Below are positions 44,729-52,744 of a stretch of 64,000 bases of DNA, one piece after another. A model generated the notes under the pieces. It had not been told where the DNA came from and made no database searches. It saw nothing but the letters and a program-made list of their open reading frames with translations. The first letter of the stretch is position 1. Every line of letters starts with the position of its first letter. Position numbers and translations under genes: made by a program. The DNA comes from CAZEIW01 sp964512305 (GTDB taxonomy: Bacteria; Pseudomonadota; Gammaproteobacteria; Burkholderiales; Burkholderiaceae_F), in contig CAZEIW010000142.1 of assembly GCA_964512305.1 (NCBI GenBank), positions 31,606 to 95,605 of the forward strand, read 5' to 3'.

Positions 44729-45730
44729 ATGAGACGGGCTGTTATGTGCGCGACGTCGGTCGCGCTCGGGTTGTGCTTGCTGGGCCGCAGCGCGCTTGCG
44801 GACGAGAAGATCACCATCATGGTCGGCGGAATGGAAAAGCAGATCTACCTGCCGGCCAAGCTCGCCGAACAGCTGGGGTACTTCAAGGAGCAAGGCCTCG
44901 ACGTGGAGCTCCTGAGCGAGCCCTCCGGCGTCAATGCCGAGGACGAGCTGCTCGGCGGCGCGGCGCAGGCCGTGGTCGGCTTCTACGATCACACGATCGA
45001 TCTGCAGGCCAAGGGCAAGGCGCTGCAATCGGTCGTCCAGTTCAGCCAGGCGCCGGGCGAGGTCGAGCTGGTGGCGAGCAGGCTGGCCGACCAGGTCAAG
45101 TCGCCGGCCGACTTCAAGGGGCGGACCCTGGGCGTGACGGGCCTCGGGTCGTCGACCAATTTCCTGACCCAGTATCTGGCGGTCAGGAACGGACTCAAGA
45201 CCAGCGAGATCACGACGGTCGCGGTCGGTTCCGGCAGCACCTTCATCGCGGCGATGAAGCAGGGCAAGATCGATGCGGGCATGACCACCGAGCCGACGGT
45301 GTCGCGGATGCTCAAGACCGGCGAAGCGAAGGTTCTCGTCGACCTGCGCTCGCCCGAGGAGACGCAGAAGGCGCTCGGCGGGCTGTACCCCGCCGCGTCT
45401 CTCTACATGCAGACTTCGTGGATCAACAGCCACAAGCCGGAAGTGCAGAAGCTCGCGAACGCCTTCGTGAAGACCCTCAAGTACATCCAGAGCCACAGCG
45501 CCGCCGAGATCGCCGCCAAGATGCCCGCCGACTACTACGCCGGCGACAAGGATCTCTACATCCAGGCGCTCGCCAACGGCAAGGCGATGTTCACGCCGGA
45601 CGGCGTGATGCCGGCGTCCGGACCTCCGACGGTGCTGAAGGTGCTCGCCGAGTTCAACAAGGCGCTGCAGGGAAAGACCATCGATCTTTCGAAGACCTAC
45701 ACGACCGAATTCGTGTCGGCCGCGAAGTGA
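44729..45730 (+). CDS. ABC importer substrate-binding protein, NMT1/TauA-like
   Basis: A 333-residue periplasmic binding protein. Signal peptide 1-24 (SALA|DEKI). The fold is of the nitrate/sulfonate/thiamine-precursor type: VGGMEKQIYLPAKLAEQLGYF, FKEQGLDVELL, then GRTLGVTGLGSSTNF and KQGKIDAGMTTEP. It delivers ligand to the ATPase and permease genes that follow. The ligand is not readable from sequence; some members of the group bind sulfonates, others aromatic or other carboxylates. The ribosome site AAGGAGAAG is strong. Confidence 0.85.
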   Translation: MRRAVMCATSVALGLCLLGRSALADEKITIMVGGMEKQIYLPAKLAEQLGYFKEQGLDVELLSEPSGVNAEDELLGGAAQAVVGFYDHTIDLQAKGKALQSVVQFSQAPGEVELVASRLADQVKSPADFKGRTLGVTGLGSSTNFLTQYLAVRNGLKTSEITTVAVGSGSTFIAAMKQGKIDAGMTTEPTVSRMLKTGEAKVLVDLRSPEETQKALGGLYPAASLYMQTSWINSHKPEVQKLANAFVKTLKYIQSHSAAEIAAKMPADYYAGDKDLYIQALANGKAMFTPDGVMPASGPPTVLKVLAEFNKALQGKTIDLSKTYTTEFVSAAK

Positions 45731-45749
45731 CGGCGTCGGCGCGCATACG

Positions 45750-46571
45750 ATGTCCAGTCAAACCGTGATCGAGGGCATTCAGGGCGGCGTCGGCCGCGGG
45801 TCGCCCGCCATCGAGCTCAAGCGCGTCAGGCGCCAGTTCATCAGCCCGGAAGGCAAGCTGATCCTGGCGCTGCGCGACTTCAGCATGAGCGTGCAAAGCG
45901 GCGAGTTCTGCGCCGTCGTCGGCCCGACCGGGTGCGGCAAATCGACGACGCTATCCCTGATCACGGGACTGGCGCGGCCGAGCGCCGGATCGGTCGAGAT
46001 CTGGGGCAAGCCGGTCGAGGGCATCGATCCGCGGATCGGCTTCGTGTTCCAGGCCGACGCGGTCTTCCCGTGGCGAAACGTGCTCGACAACGTCGCCGCC
46101 GGACCCATGTTTCGCGGCGTGCCGAAAGAGCAGGCGCGCGAAAAGGCGCTGGACTGGATCCGCCGCGTCGGCCTTTCGCGATTCGAGCACCATTATCCGC
46201 ACCAGCTTTCCGGCGGGATGCGCAAGCGCGTGGCGCTGGCGCAGACGTTCATCAACGATCCGGAGATCCTGCTGATGGACGAGCCGTTTTCGGCGCTCGA
46301 CGTGCAGACGCGGGCGCTGATGCAGGACGAGCTGCTGCAGCTCTGGAGCGCGAAGCGCGCGTCGGTCGTGTTCGTGACCCACGACATCGAGGAAGCGATC
46401 GGCCTGGCGGACAAGGTCTTCGTGCTGACCGCCGGGCCGGCCACGGTGAAACGGGTCTACGACGTCAAGCTGCCGAGGCCCCGCGTGGTGTCCGAAATCC
46501 GCTACTCCCCCGATTTCATCGAGCTCGCGCATCGGATCTGGACCGACCTGAAGGACGAGGTGCACATATGA
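45750..46571 (+). CDS. ABC importer ATPase, SsuB/TauB type
   Basis: A 273-residue ATPase with Walker A GPTGCGKST (58-66), signature LSGGMRKR (153-160) and Walker B ILLMDEPF (173-180); the GGMRKR form is typical of nitrate/sulfonate-type importers. It lies 19 bp after the binding-protein gene, and its stop overlaps the permease start (ATGA). Confidence 0.9.
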   Translation: MSSQTVIEGIQGGVGRGSPAIELKRVRRQFISPEGKLILALRDFSMSVQSGEFCAVVGPTGCGKSTTLSLITGLARPSAGSVEIWGKPVEGIDPRIGFVFQADAVFPWRNVLDNVAAGPMFRGVPKEQAREKALDWIRRVGLSRFEHHYPHQLSGGMRKRVALAQTFINDPEILLMDEPFSALDVQTRALMQDELLQLWSAKRASVVFVTHDIEEAIGLADKVFVLTAGPATVKRVYDVKLPRPRVVSEIRYSPDFIELAHRIWTDLKDEVHI

Positions 46572-47464
46572 GCGGCTCCCCGCCAGACGGAGAGGCGAGC
46601 ACCGTGCGGACCGGGATCGCCGCGCAGGACGGCGAGGCGCGCGACGTCGAGCGGCTGGCCCAGATCCGGCTGCGCCGCCGCAGGGCGCTCGTCATCGCGC
46701 TGCGCTTCGCGGTGCTGGGGGTCACGCTCGGCAGCTGGGAGCTCGCGGGCCGGGTCGGGTGGATCGATCCGTTCTTCTTCTCGATGCCGTCGCAGATCGT
46801 GATGCAGATCTACACCTGGCTCGTCGAGGGCACATCCCAGGGGCCGCTGTGGGTCCAGGTGCTGGTGACGATGGAGGAGACCGCGCTCGGATTCCTGATC
46901 GGCGCCGCCGGGGGAGTCGTCGCCGGGATCGCGCTGGGGCGCAACAAGCTTCTCGCGGACGTGTTCAGCATCTACATCAAGATCGCCAATTCGGTGCCGC
47001 GGGTCGTGCTCGGCTCGGTCTTCATCATCGCGCTCGGCCTAGGCATGGCCTCGAAGGTGGCGCTGGCCGTCGTGATGGTCTTCTTCGTCGTGTTCGGCAA
47101 CGCGTTCCAGGGCGTGCGCGAGGCGGACCGCAACCTGATCGCCAACGCGCACATCCTCGGCGCGTCGAAGCGGCGCGTCACCTACGCGGTCGTCCTGCCT
47201 TCGGCGATGAGCTGGATCCTCGCCAGCCTCCATGTCAGCTTCGGCTTCGCGCTGGTGGGCGCCGTGGTCGGCGAGTTCCTCGGGTCGCGGCAGGGAATCG
47301 GGCTTTTGATCGCGACCGCCCAGGGCGCCTTCAACGCCGCCGGCGTGTTCGCCGCGATGATCGTGCTGGCGGTCGTGGCGCTCGCGGCCGAGTACCTGAT
47401 CTCGCAGCTCGAGAACCGGCTGCTGAAGTGGCGCCCGCCGCAGTTCACCGATGTCGGCTACTGA
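46568..47464 (+). CDS. ABC importer permease, SsuC/TauC type
   Basis: A 298-residue inner-membrane permease with five to six membrane segments after a 45-residue polar N-terminal extension. The ATPase-contacting loop is around EADRNLIANAHILGASKRRV. It is translationally coupled to the ATPase gene. Its last 7 bp overlap the end of the convergent histidine-kinase gene, so the two units have no space for a terminator between them. Confidence 0.9.
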   Translation: MSGSPPDGEASTVRTGIAAQDGEARDVERLAQIRLRRRRALVIALRFAVLGVTLGSWELAGRVGWIDPFFFSMPSQIVMQIYTWLVEGTSQGPLWVQVLVTMEETALGFLIGAAGGVVAGIALGRNKLLADVFSIYIKIANSVPRVVLGSVFIIALGLGMASKVALAVVMVFFVVFGNAFQGVREADRNLIANAHILGASKRRVTYAVVLPSAMSWILASLHVSFGFALVGAVVGEFLGSRQGIGLLIATAQGAFNAAGVFAAMIVLAVVALAAEYLISQLENRLLKWRPPQFTDVGY

Positions 47465-48897
47465 AGCGCGTCCGCCTCGCGGCGCGCCGCGGGAAGTCCG
47501 CGCGCGGCCGCGGGCGTCTGTCCGACGGGAAAGGTGACGGTCACCACCAGGCCCGTGCCCGAGGGAGGAGCGGAGAGCGCGACCCGCCCCTCGCTCGCGG
47601 CCGCGATCTCGCGCACGATGGCAAGGCCCAGGCCGCAGCCGTCGGAGCGGTCCTCGCGCAGCCGGTAGAAGCGCTCGAAGACGCGTTCCCGCTCCTCGGG
47701 AGGGATGCCCGGCCCGTTGTCCTCGATCCGCAGCACGACCACGCCATCGCCGGTCAGCGCTTCCGCGGTCACCCGGCCGCCCCTCGGCGTGTAGCGGATC
47801 GCGTTGTCGACGAGGTTGGCGACCAGCTCGTGCAGCATCGATGGCGTGGCAAGCACGACCGCCGAGCCGTCATGGGGCTCGAAGCCGAGGTCGATCGACT
47901 TGGCCTCGGCGAACGTCGCCAGTTCCTCCAGCACCTGCCGCACCACCTGCACGAGATCGACGTCGGACTTCCGCGGCGGATGGCCGACCCCGGACTCGGC
48001 CGCGGAGAGCATCAGGAGCTGGTTCGCGACCCGGACTGCGTAGCGCACGCTCCTCTGGATCGCCTGCTCGGCTTCCTGCTTCTCGACCGGATCGCTGCTG
48101 CTCAGGGCGTAGGCGACCTGCGTGTTCAGCAGGGTGAGCGGCGTGCGCAGCTGGTGCGAGGCATTCGCGATGAAGCGGCCATGCGCGGACATGTGATCGT
48201 CGAGCCGCCGCACGTAGTCGTTCAGCGCGTTGACCAGCGGCGCCAGCTCCGCCGGCACTCCCGCCGCATCCAGGGGCTCGAGCGAACCCGGGCGGCGGCT
48301 CTGCACGGTCTCCCGCAGCCGCAGCAGCGGTGCCAGGCCCCTGCGCAAGCCGACGAGCACGAACAGCACGACGAGCGGAAAGATGAGCAGTTGCTGCCGC
48401 AGCGACTGCGCCCAGATCTGCTGGGCCAATGCGCCCCGTGCGCGCAGGGTCTGCGCTACTTCGATCAGCAGCGGCCGGTCGGCACGCGCGGCGAACACCG
48501 GCTGGCCGAAAGCCACGACGCGGACCGGCTCGCCGCGAAAGCTCGAATCGAAGAAGACGGTCTCTTCGACGTTCACCGGGTGCGGCGGCGTGGGCAGCTC
48601 CGCGTAGCCGGACAGGAGCAGGCCGCTGGGCGCGACAATCCGGTAGTAGACGAGATCGTGAGAGGCGGACTGGAATAGCTCCAACGCGGCAGGCGGTATC
48701 TCGACCTGGAAGGCTCCGTCCTCGTAGCGAACGGCCTCGGCGATGACACGGGCCGAGCCGATCAGTAGCCGATCGTGGACCACGGTCGCCGTTTCGGCCG
48801 CGTTGCGGTAGGACAGCCAGGCATTGGCGGCCACGATCAGCGCGAGCGGCACGAGCAGCCAGGCCGACAGCTGGGCGCGCAGGCTGCTACGGGGCAT
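47458..48897 (-). CDS. Sensor histidine kinase, TctE-like
   Basis: A 479-residue kinase with two membrane segments (about 10-28 and 168-184) enclosing a periplasmic sensor of the 2CSK_N/TctE type, then a HAMP-like linker, an H-box ASHQLRTPL (His 248), an N-box NLVDNAIRYT and G-boxes DNGPGI and GCGLGLAI. TctE relatives sense tricarboxylates and similar organic acids. It overlaps the upstream regulator gene by 11 bp and points at the ABC importer; the two together probably control importer and porin. Confidence 0.88.
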   Translation of the reverse strand: MPRSSLRAQLSAWLLVPLALIVAANAWLSYRNAAETATVVHDRLLIGSARVIAEAVRYEDGAFQVEIPPAALELFQSASHDLVYYRIVAPSGLLLSGYAELPTPPHPVNVEETVFFDSSFRGEPVRVVAFGQPVFAARADRPLLIEVAQTLRARGALAQQIWAQSLRQQLLIFPLVVLFVLVGLRRGLAPLLRLRETVQSRRPGSLEPLDAAGVPAELAPLVNALNDYVRRLDDHMSAHGRFIANASHQLRTPLTLLNTQVAYALSSSDPVEKQEAEQAIQRSVRYAVRVANQLLMLSAAESGVGHPPRKSDVDLVQVVRQVLEELATFAEAKSIDLGFEPHDGSAVVLATPSMLHELVANLVDNAIRYTPRGGRVTAEALTGDGVVVLRIEDNGPGIPPEERERVFERFYRLREDRSDGCGLGLAIVREIAAASEGRVALSAPPSGTGLVVTVTFPVGQTPAAARGLPAARREADALQ

Positions 48898-49561
48898 GTC
48901 GCTGCTTCAGGAGATAGCCCAGGCCGCGCAAGGTGATGATCAGCGCGTCGGAGCCCTCGAGCTTCTTGCGCAGGCGGTGCACGTAGATCTCGATCGAATC
49001 CGGCGAGACATCCTCGTGCAGCGCGAACAGGCTCTCCGCGATCGACTGCTTGTTCACGGTGCTGCCCATTTTCATGATCAGCACCTCGAGCACGGCGTGC
49101 TCGCGCGGGGTCAGCGACAGCGCGTCGTCGCCCACGGAGAACGCGCGGCTGTTGCTGTCGTAGCTCAGCATGCCGCAGCGCAGGACCGGGCTCTTCTTCT
49201 GGCCGACACGGCGCAACAGCGCCCGGATCCGCGCCTCGAGCTCGGCGACCTCGAATGGCTTGCTCATGTAGTCGTCGGCGCCCTCGTTGAGCTCCGCCAC
49301 GCGGCCCTCGACCGTGTTGGTCGCCGTCAGGACGAGGACCGGCGCGTTGTTGTTGCGGCTGCGCAGCCGCTTCAGCACCTGGTGCCCGTGCAGTTTCGGG
49401 AGCTCCAGGTCGAGGATGACGAGGTCGTAGGCCTGGGTGCGAAGGAGCAGGTCCGCGTCGGCCCCGGTCGCGGCCCATTCGACCGTGTAGTTGCTCCGCC
49501 GCAGCGTCCGGCCCAGCCAGTCGGCCAGCGCGCGATTGTCCTCTACGAGAAGGATTCGCAT
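48887..49561 (-). CDS. OmpR-family response regulator, TctD-like
   Basis: A 224-residue regulator: receiver domain with phosphorylation Asp 51 (VILDLELPK) and SKPFEVAELEAR, and a winged-helix OmpR-type domain ending LRGLGYLLKQR. The ATG at 49561 starts the canonical MRILLVEDN. It is cotranscribed with the kinase. Winged-helix regulators bind tandem repeats about 11 bp apart, as found between the porin and importer genes. Confidence 0.9.
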   Translation of the reverse strand: MRILLVEDNRALADWLGRTLRRSNYTVEWAATGADADLLLRTQAYDLVILDLELPKLHGHQVLKRLRSRNNNAPVLVLTATNTVEGRVAELNEGADDYMSKPFEVAELEARIRALLRRVGQKKSPVLRCGMLSYDSNSRAFSVGDDALSLTPREHAVLEVLIMKMGSTVNKQSIAESLFALHEDVSPDSIEIYVHRLRKKLEGSDALIITLRGLGYLLKQRHAP

Positions 49562-49739
49562 GGTCGGGGTTCGGCGCGTGGTCCTGTCATCAGGGAGAAA
49601 CGGCCGCGCTGTATTGGTTCTTGTTCCTGTCTCCCGGAACCCTATGCACCGGCAGGCGGACGCAGAGGGTCGCGGTTGCACCCACGGCCTTGCGAGTTTG
49701 CCTTATGCTGCCCGGTCCGATTGTCGCAGCGCCACAAAG

Positions 49740-49776
49740 GCCACCGCGGCCACCGCGGCCACCGCGGCCACCGCAG
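49740..49776. repeat. 9-bp tandem repeat upstream of the radical SAM gene
   Basis: Four units of CCACCGCGG-type sequence (49741-49749, 49750-49758, 49759-49767, and 49768-49776 with one change) in the 256-bp gap between the response regulator and the radical SAM gene. Unit number could vary by slippage and alter promoter or leader spacing. It does not lie in a supported gene. Confidence 0.7.
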
Positions 49777-49817
49777 CCAACGAGTGCCGGCCGTGCGAAC
49801 GGGCGGCAGGGGGTGTC

Positions 49818-51797
49818 ATGAACCGGATCACCTGGATCCAACCCGCATCGAGTGCGGCCGAGCACCACCTACTCCCGGATCCGGTTCCGAACGGCGCGGG
49901 CCGCCCCGTCGGCGCGCGGCGTGAGGGCGCGCCGGTCCGGCTGCTGCTCATCAATCCCAGGTTTCCCGAAAGCTTCTGGAGCCTGCGTTGGGCCGTCAAC
50001 GACGTGCTTCCCGGCAAGCGTTCCGTCAATCCGCCGCTCGGGCTCGCCACCCTGGCGGCGCTGTCGCCGCCAAACTGGGACATCACCATCGTCGACGAGA
50101 ACGTCGAGACGATACCGCTGGCACCCCAGGCGGACATCATCGGCGTGTGCGGGATGGGCGTGCAGTTCGAGCGCCAGAAGGAGCTGCTCGAGCACTATCG
50201 CCGCGCCGGCTACTACGTCGTCGCGGGCGGCAGCTTCGCGTCGTTGTGCCCCGAGCGCTACGAAACGGTCGCCGACGCGGTGGTCGCCGGCGAGGCCGAG
50301 TACATCTGGAAGCGGTTCTGCGCCGAGTTCGAGCGCGGCGAACCGGCCCGCCTGTACCGGGAGTCGGGCACCGTGCAGCTGGAAGACTCGCCGACGCCAC
50401 GCTTCGACCTGCTCAAGCTCGACCGGTATACGACCGTGACCCTGCAGTTCTCGCGCGGGTGCCCGTACCTGTGCGAGTTCTGCGACATCATCGTGATGTT
50501 CGGACGCAAGCCGCGCCACAAGGCGCTGCCCCAGGTCGAGCGCGAGCTCGACGCGCTTCGCGCCCAGGGCGTGCGCAACGTTTTCTTCGTCGACGACAAC
50601 CTGATCGGCAACATCAAGGTGGCTCGGCTGCTGTTGCGGTTCCTGGTCGACTACCAGAAGCGCCACGGGTACCCGTTCCGATTCGGCACCGAGGTGTCGA
50701 TCAACCTGGCCCAGCACAAGGACCTGCTCGAGCTGTTCCGCGACGCGCTGTTCACCTGGGTCTTCGTCGGCATCGAATCCTCCGACCCCGAGACCCTAAG
50801 GCAGACGCGCAAGACGCAGAACACGCACGAGGACACGCTGACCTCGGTGCGGCGGCTGTACGAGTACGGCATCGACGTCCTGGCCGGCTTCATCGTCGGC
50901 TTCGACAACGATACGGTCGAGACTTTCGAGCACCAGTATCGCTTCGTCATCGACTCCGGCATCCAGGTCGCGATGATCGGCCTACTGACCGCGCTCCCCA
51001 AGACGCCCCTGTACGAGCGGCTGGCCGCCGAGGGTCGGTTGCGCGAGATGGAGGGCAACGACAACACCAAGCCAGCCACCAACGTCGTGCCCAAGGGGAT
51101 GAGCTACGAGCTGCTGGTCGAAGGCTACGAGCGCCTGTATCGGCGCCTGACCTCGAACGGGGCGATCGCGCAGCGCGTGCGCAACAAGCTGCGCTTCATG
51201 CCGACTCCCGTCTACGACGGCGACTACCCGGCCGCGGTGCAGTTCGGCATCGTCGCGCGGCTGCTGTGGCGCGGCGTGCTGCGCGGCGGGCCTTCCCGGC
51301 TCTGGCATTTCCTGCGGACGTTCCCGTGGCTCGCGCCGCGCAAGGGCTACCTGGTGCTGGTCGACTGGATCGTCGGGCTGTCGATGCGCGACTACGTCGA
51401 CCGGCACTTCTTCGTCCCGGCCGCCGACGAGGGGCGCGTCGCCCGGCTGTTTGCCGACATCCAGCAACTCGCCCTGCGTTCCTGGAGCGACGTGAAAGTG
51501 GTGCTGTCGCACCATGCGCCATCGATGCCGGACGTCTCGATCGCGCTTCAGGGCGGCGCGTGCCGGGGTTTCCTGACCGCCTCGGCGCGCCACCTGGAGA
51601 CCCTGATGCGCAAGACCCGCTCGTCGCTCACGCTGCGGATCGACGTGCTGCTCGAGCACGAGCTCGACGACCTCCAGCAGCTGCTGACGCGCCTGGCGCG
51701 CTATGGCGACCGCGTCTTCATCGAGCTCGGCGACAAGACTTCCAGCCTGGTGCAGATCGACTCGTCGGTGTTCCGCCTGAGGCTCGGCGCCACATAG
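49818..51797 (+). CDS. B12-binding-type radical SAM protein with DUF4070
   Basis: A 659-residue enzyme. The N-terminal cobalamin-binding-like domain spans about 38-180 (LLINPRFPESFW, then PPLGLATLAAL). The radical SAM core has Cys 215, 219 and 222 in CPYLCEFC, binding the 4Fe-4S cluster. A DUF4070 domain follows (about 380-530), and a C-terminal tail of about 130 residues is less conserved. Relatives include HpnP-like and BchE-like methylases and cyclases. The substrate here is unknown and no pathway gene sits beside it. The ATG at 49818 follows AGGGGG. Confidence 0.8.
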   Translation: MNRITWIQPASSAAEHHLLPDPVPNGAGRPVGARREGAPVRLLLINPRFPESFWSLRWAVNDVLPGKRSVNPPLGLATLAALSPPNWDITIVDENVETIPLAPQADIIGVCGMGVQFERQKELLEHYRRAGYYVVAGGSFASLCPERYETVADAVVAGEAEYIWKRFCAEFERGEPARLYRESGTVQLEDSPTPRFDLLKLDRYTTVTLQFSRGCPYLCEFCDIIVMFGRKPRHKALPQVERELDALRAQGVRNVFFVDDNLIGNIKVARLLLRFLVDYQKRHGYPFRFGTEVSINLAQHKDLLELFRDALFTWVFVGIESSDPETLRQTRKTQNTHEDTLTSVRRLYEYGIDVLAGFIVGFDNDTVETFEHQYRFVIDSGIQVAMIGLLTALPKTPLYERLAAEGRLREMEGNDNTKPATNVVPKGMSYELLVEGYERLYRRLTSNGAIAQRVRNKLRFMPTPVYDGDYPAAVQFGIVARLLWRGVLRGGPSRLWHFLRTFPWLAPRKGYLVLVDWIVGLSMRDYVDRHFFVPAADEGRVARLFADIQQLALRSWSDVKVVLSHHAPSMPDVSIALQGGACRGFLTASARHLETLMRKTRSSLTLRIDVLLEHELDDLQQLLTRLARYGDRVFIELGDKTSSLVQIDSSVFRLRLGAT

Positions 51798-51801
51798 AGA
51801 A

Positions 51802-51836
51802 CTCCCTTCTCCCGCGTTTCGCGCGGGAGAGGGGAG
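51802..51836. terminator. Bidirectional hairpin / REP-like palindrome
   Basis: A 15-bp stem CTCCCTTCTCCCGCG/CGCGGGAGAGGGGAG with one G-T pair and a 5-nt loop, between two convergent genes. Sequence and the following GTGAGGGCG match the REP-like unit at 54894, so it may serve both as terminator and as a dispersed palindrome. Confidence 0.65.
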
Positions 51837-51846
51837 TGAGGGCGCC

Positions 51847-52068
51847 CTAACCCCGCGGGTACGGGTTCGCCAGCTCGTCGATCAGCTGGTGCAGGGCATC
51901 GCGAATCTGCGTTTCGCTGCAGCCCATCAGCAGCGCATCCTCGAACGCATCCTGCGCCATCTGCCGCAGCTCCGCGTAGTTGTCGTTCAGGACCTTGATC
52001 TTCTCGAGGCAGGAGACGGGCGAGCCGTCCGGCTGGCGCCAGACCGGCGGCGCTGGGCGAGTCTGCAT
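51847..52068 (-). CDS. Small conserved hypothetical protein
   Basis: A 73-residue protein with a central helix-rich part: PVSCLEKIKVLNDNYAELRQ, AFEDALLMGCSE, LHQLIDEL. I recall similar short proteins in Burkholderiales but no function. It has one conserved-looking Cys pair (20 and 50). It is convergent with the radical SAM gene and is probably translated from its own promoter. Confidence 0.65.
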   Translation of the reverse strand: MQTRPAPPVWRQPDGSPVSCLEKIKVLNDNYAELRQMAQDAFEDALLMGCSETQIRDALHQLIDELANPYPRG

Positions 52069-52274
52069 GGCGGTTTCCGCGAAGAAGGCCCCGAGCAGGA
52101 CCGGACGGCGCCATTATGCCCAAGCCCTTGCCAACCAACGAAGCCAAGGTCACCGCCGCGGTCATCACGTACGACGCCGGATCGCAACGCGTCACCGCGA
52201 CAGGAATGCACGGCGTACCATTTGCCTCCCCGGTCCGAACCGGCGCGACCGGACCATAAGAAAGGGAGCCCACG

Positions 52275-52742
52275 ATGGTGGCATTGCATATCAACGGCAA
52301 GGAAATCAACGCCGACGTTGCCTCCGACACACCCCTGCTCTGGGTGCTGCGCGATACGCTTCACATGACGGGCACCAAGTTCGGCTGCGGCGCGGCCCTG
52401 TGCGGCGCCTGCACCGTGCACCTGGACGGCGCGCCTGTCCGCTCGTGTTCCACCCCCGTGTCGGCGGCAGCCGGCCGCAAGGTGACGACCATCGAAGCCA
52501 TCGGCGCCGGCGCGGTGGGCAAGGCCGTGCAGGCCGCATGGATCCGCAACGACGTTCCGCAGTGCGGCTACTGCCAGTCGGGGCAGATCATGAGCGCGGC
52601 AGCGTTGCTGCAGCAGAACCGCCACCCGTCCGATCAGGACATCGAGGCCGCGATGAGCGGCAACATCTGCCGCTGCGGCACCTACAACCAGATCCGTGCC
52701 GCGATCAAGGATGCGGCCGCCGCGCTGTCGAAGGGGGCCTGA
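52275..52742 (+). CDS. Molybdenum hydroxylase 2Fe-2S subunit (IorA type)
   Basis: A 155-residue iron-sulfur subunit of the isoquinoline 1-oxidoreductase/aldehyde oxidase group. The plant-type ferredoxin cluster is held by C38, C43, C46 and C58; the second 2Fe-2S cluster by C97, C100, C132 and C134. It passes electrons from the molybdenum centre of the partner encoded 2 bp downstream. No third (cytochrome or FAD) subunit is present here. Confidence 0.9.
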   Translation: MVALHINGKEINADVASDTPLLWVLRDTLHMTGTKFGCGAALCGACTVHLDGAPVRSCSTPVSAAAGRKVTTIEAIGAGAVGKAVQAAWIRNDVPQCGYCQSGQIMSAAALLQQNRHPSDQDIEAAMSGNICRCGTYNQIRAAIKDAAAALSKGA

Positions 52743-52744
52743 CC

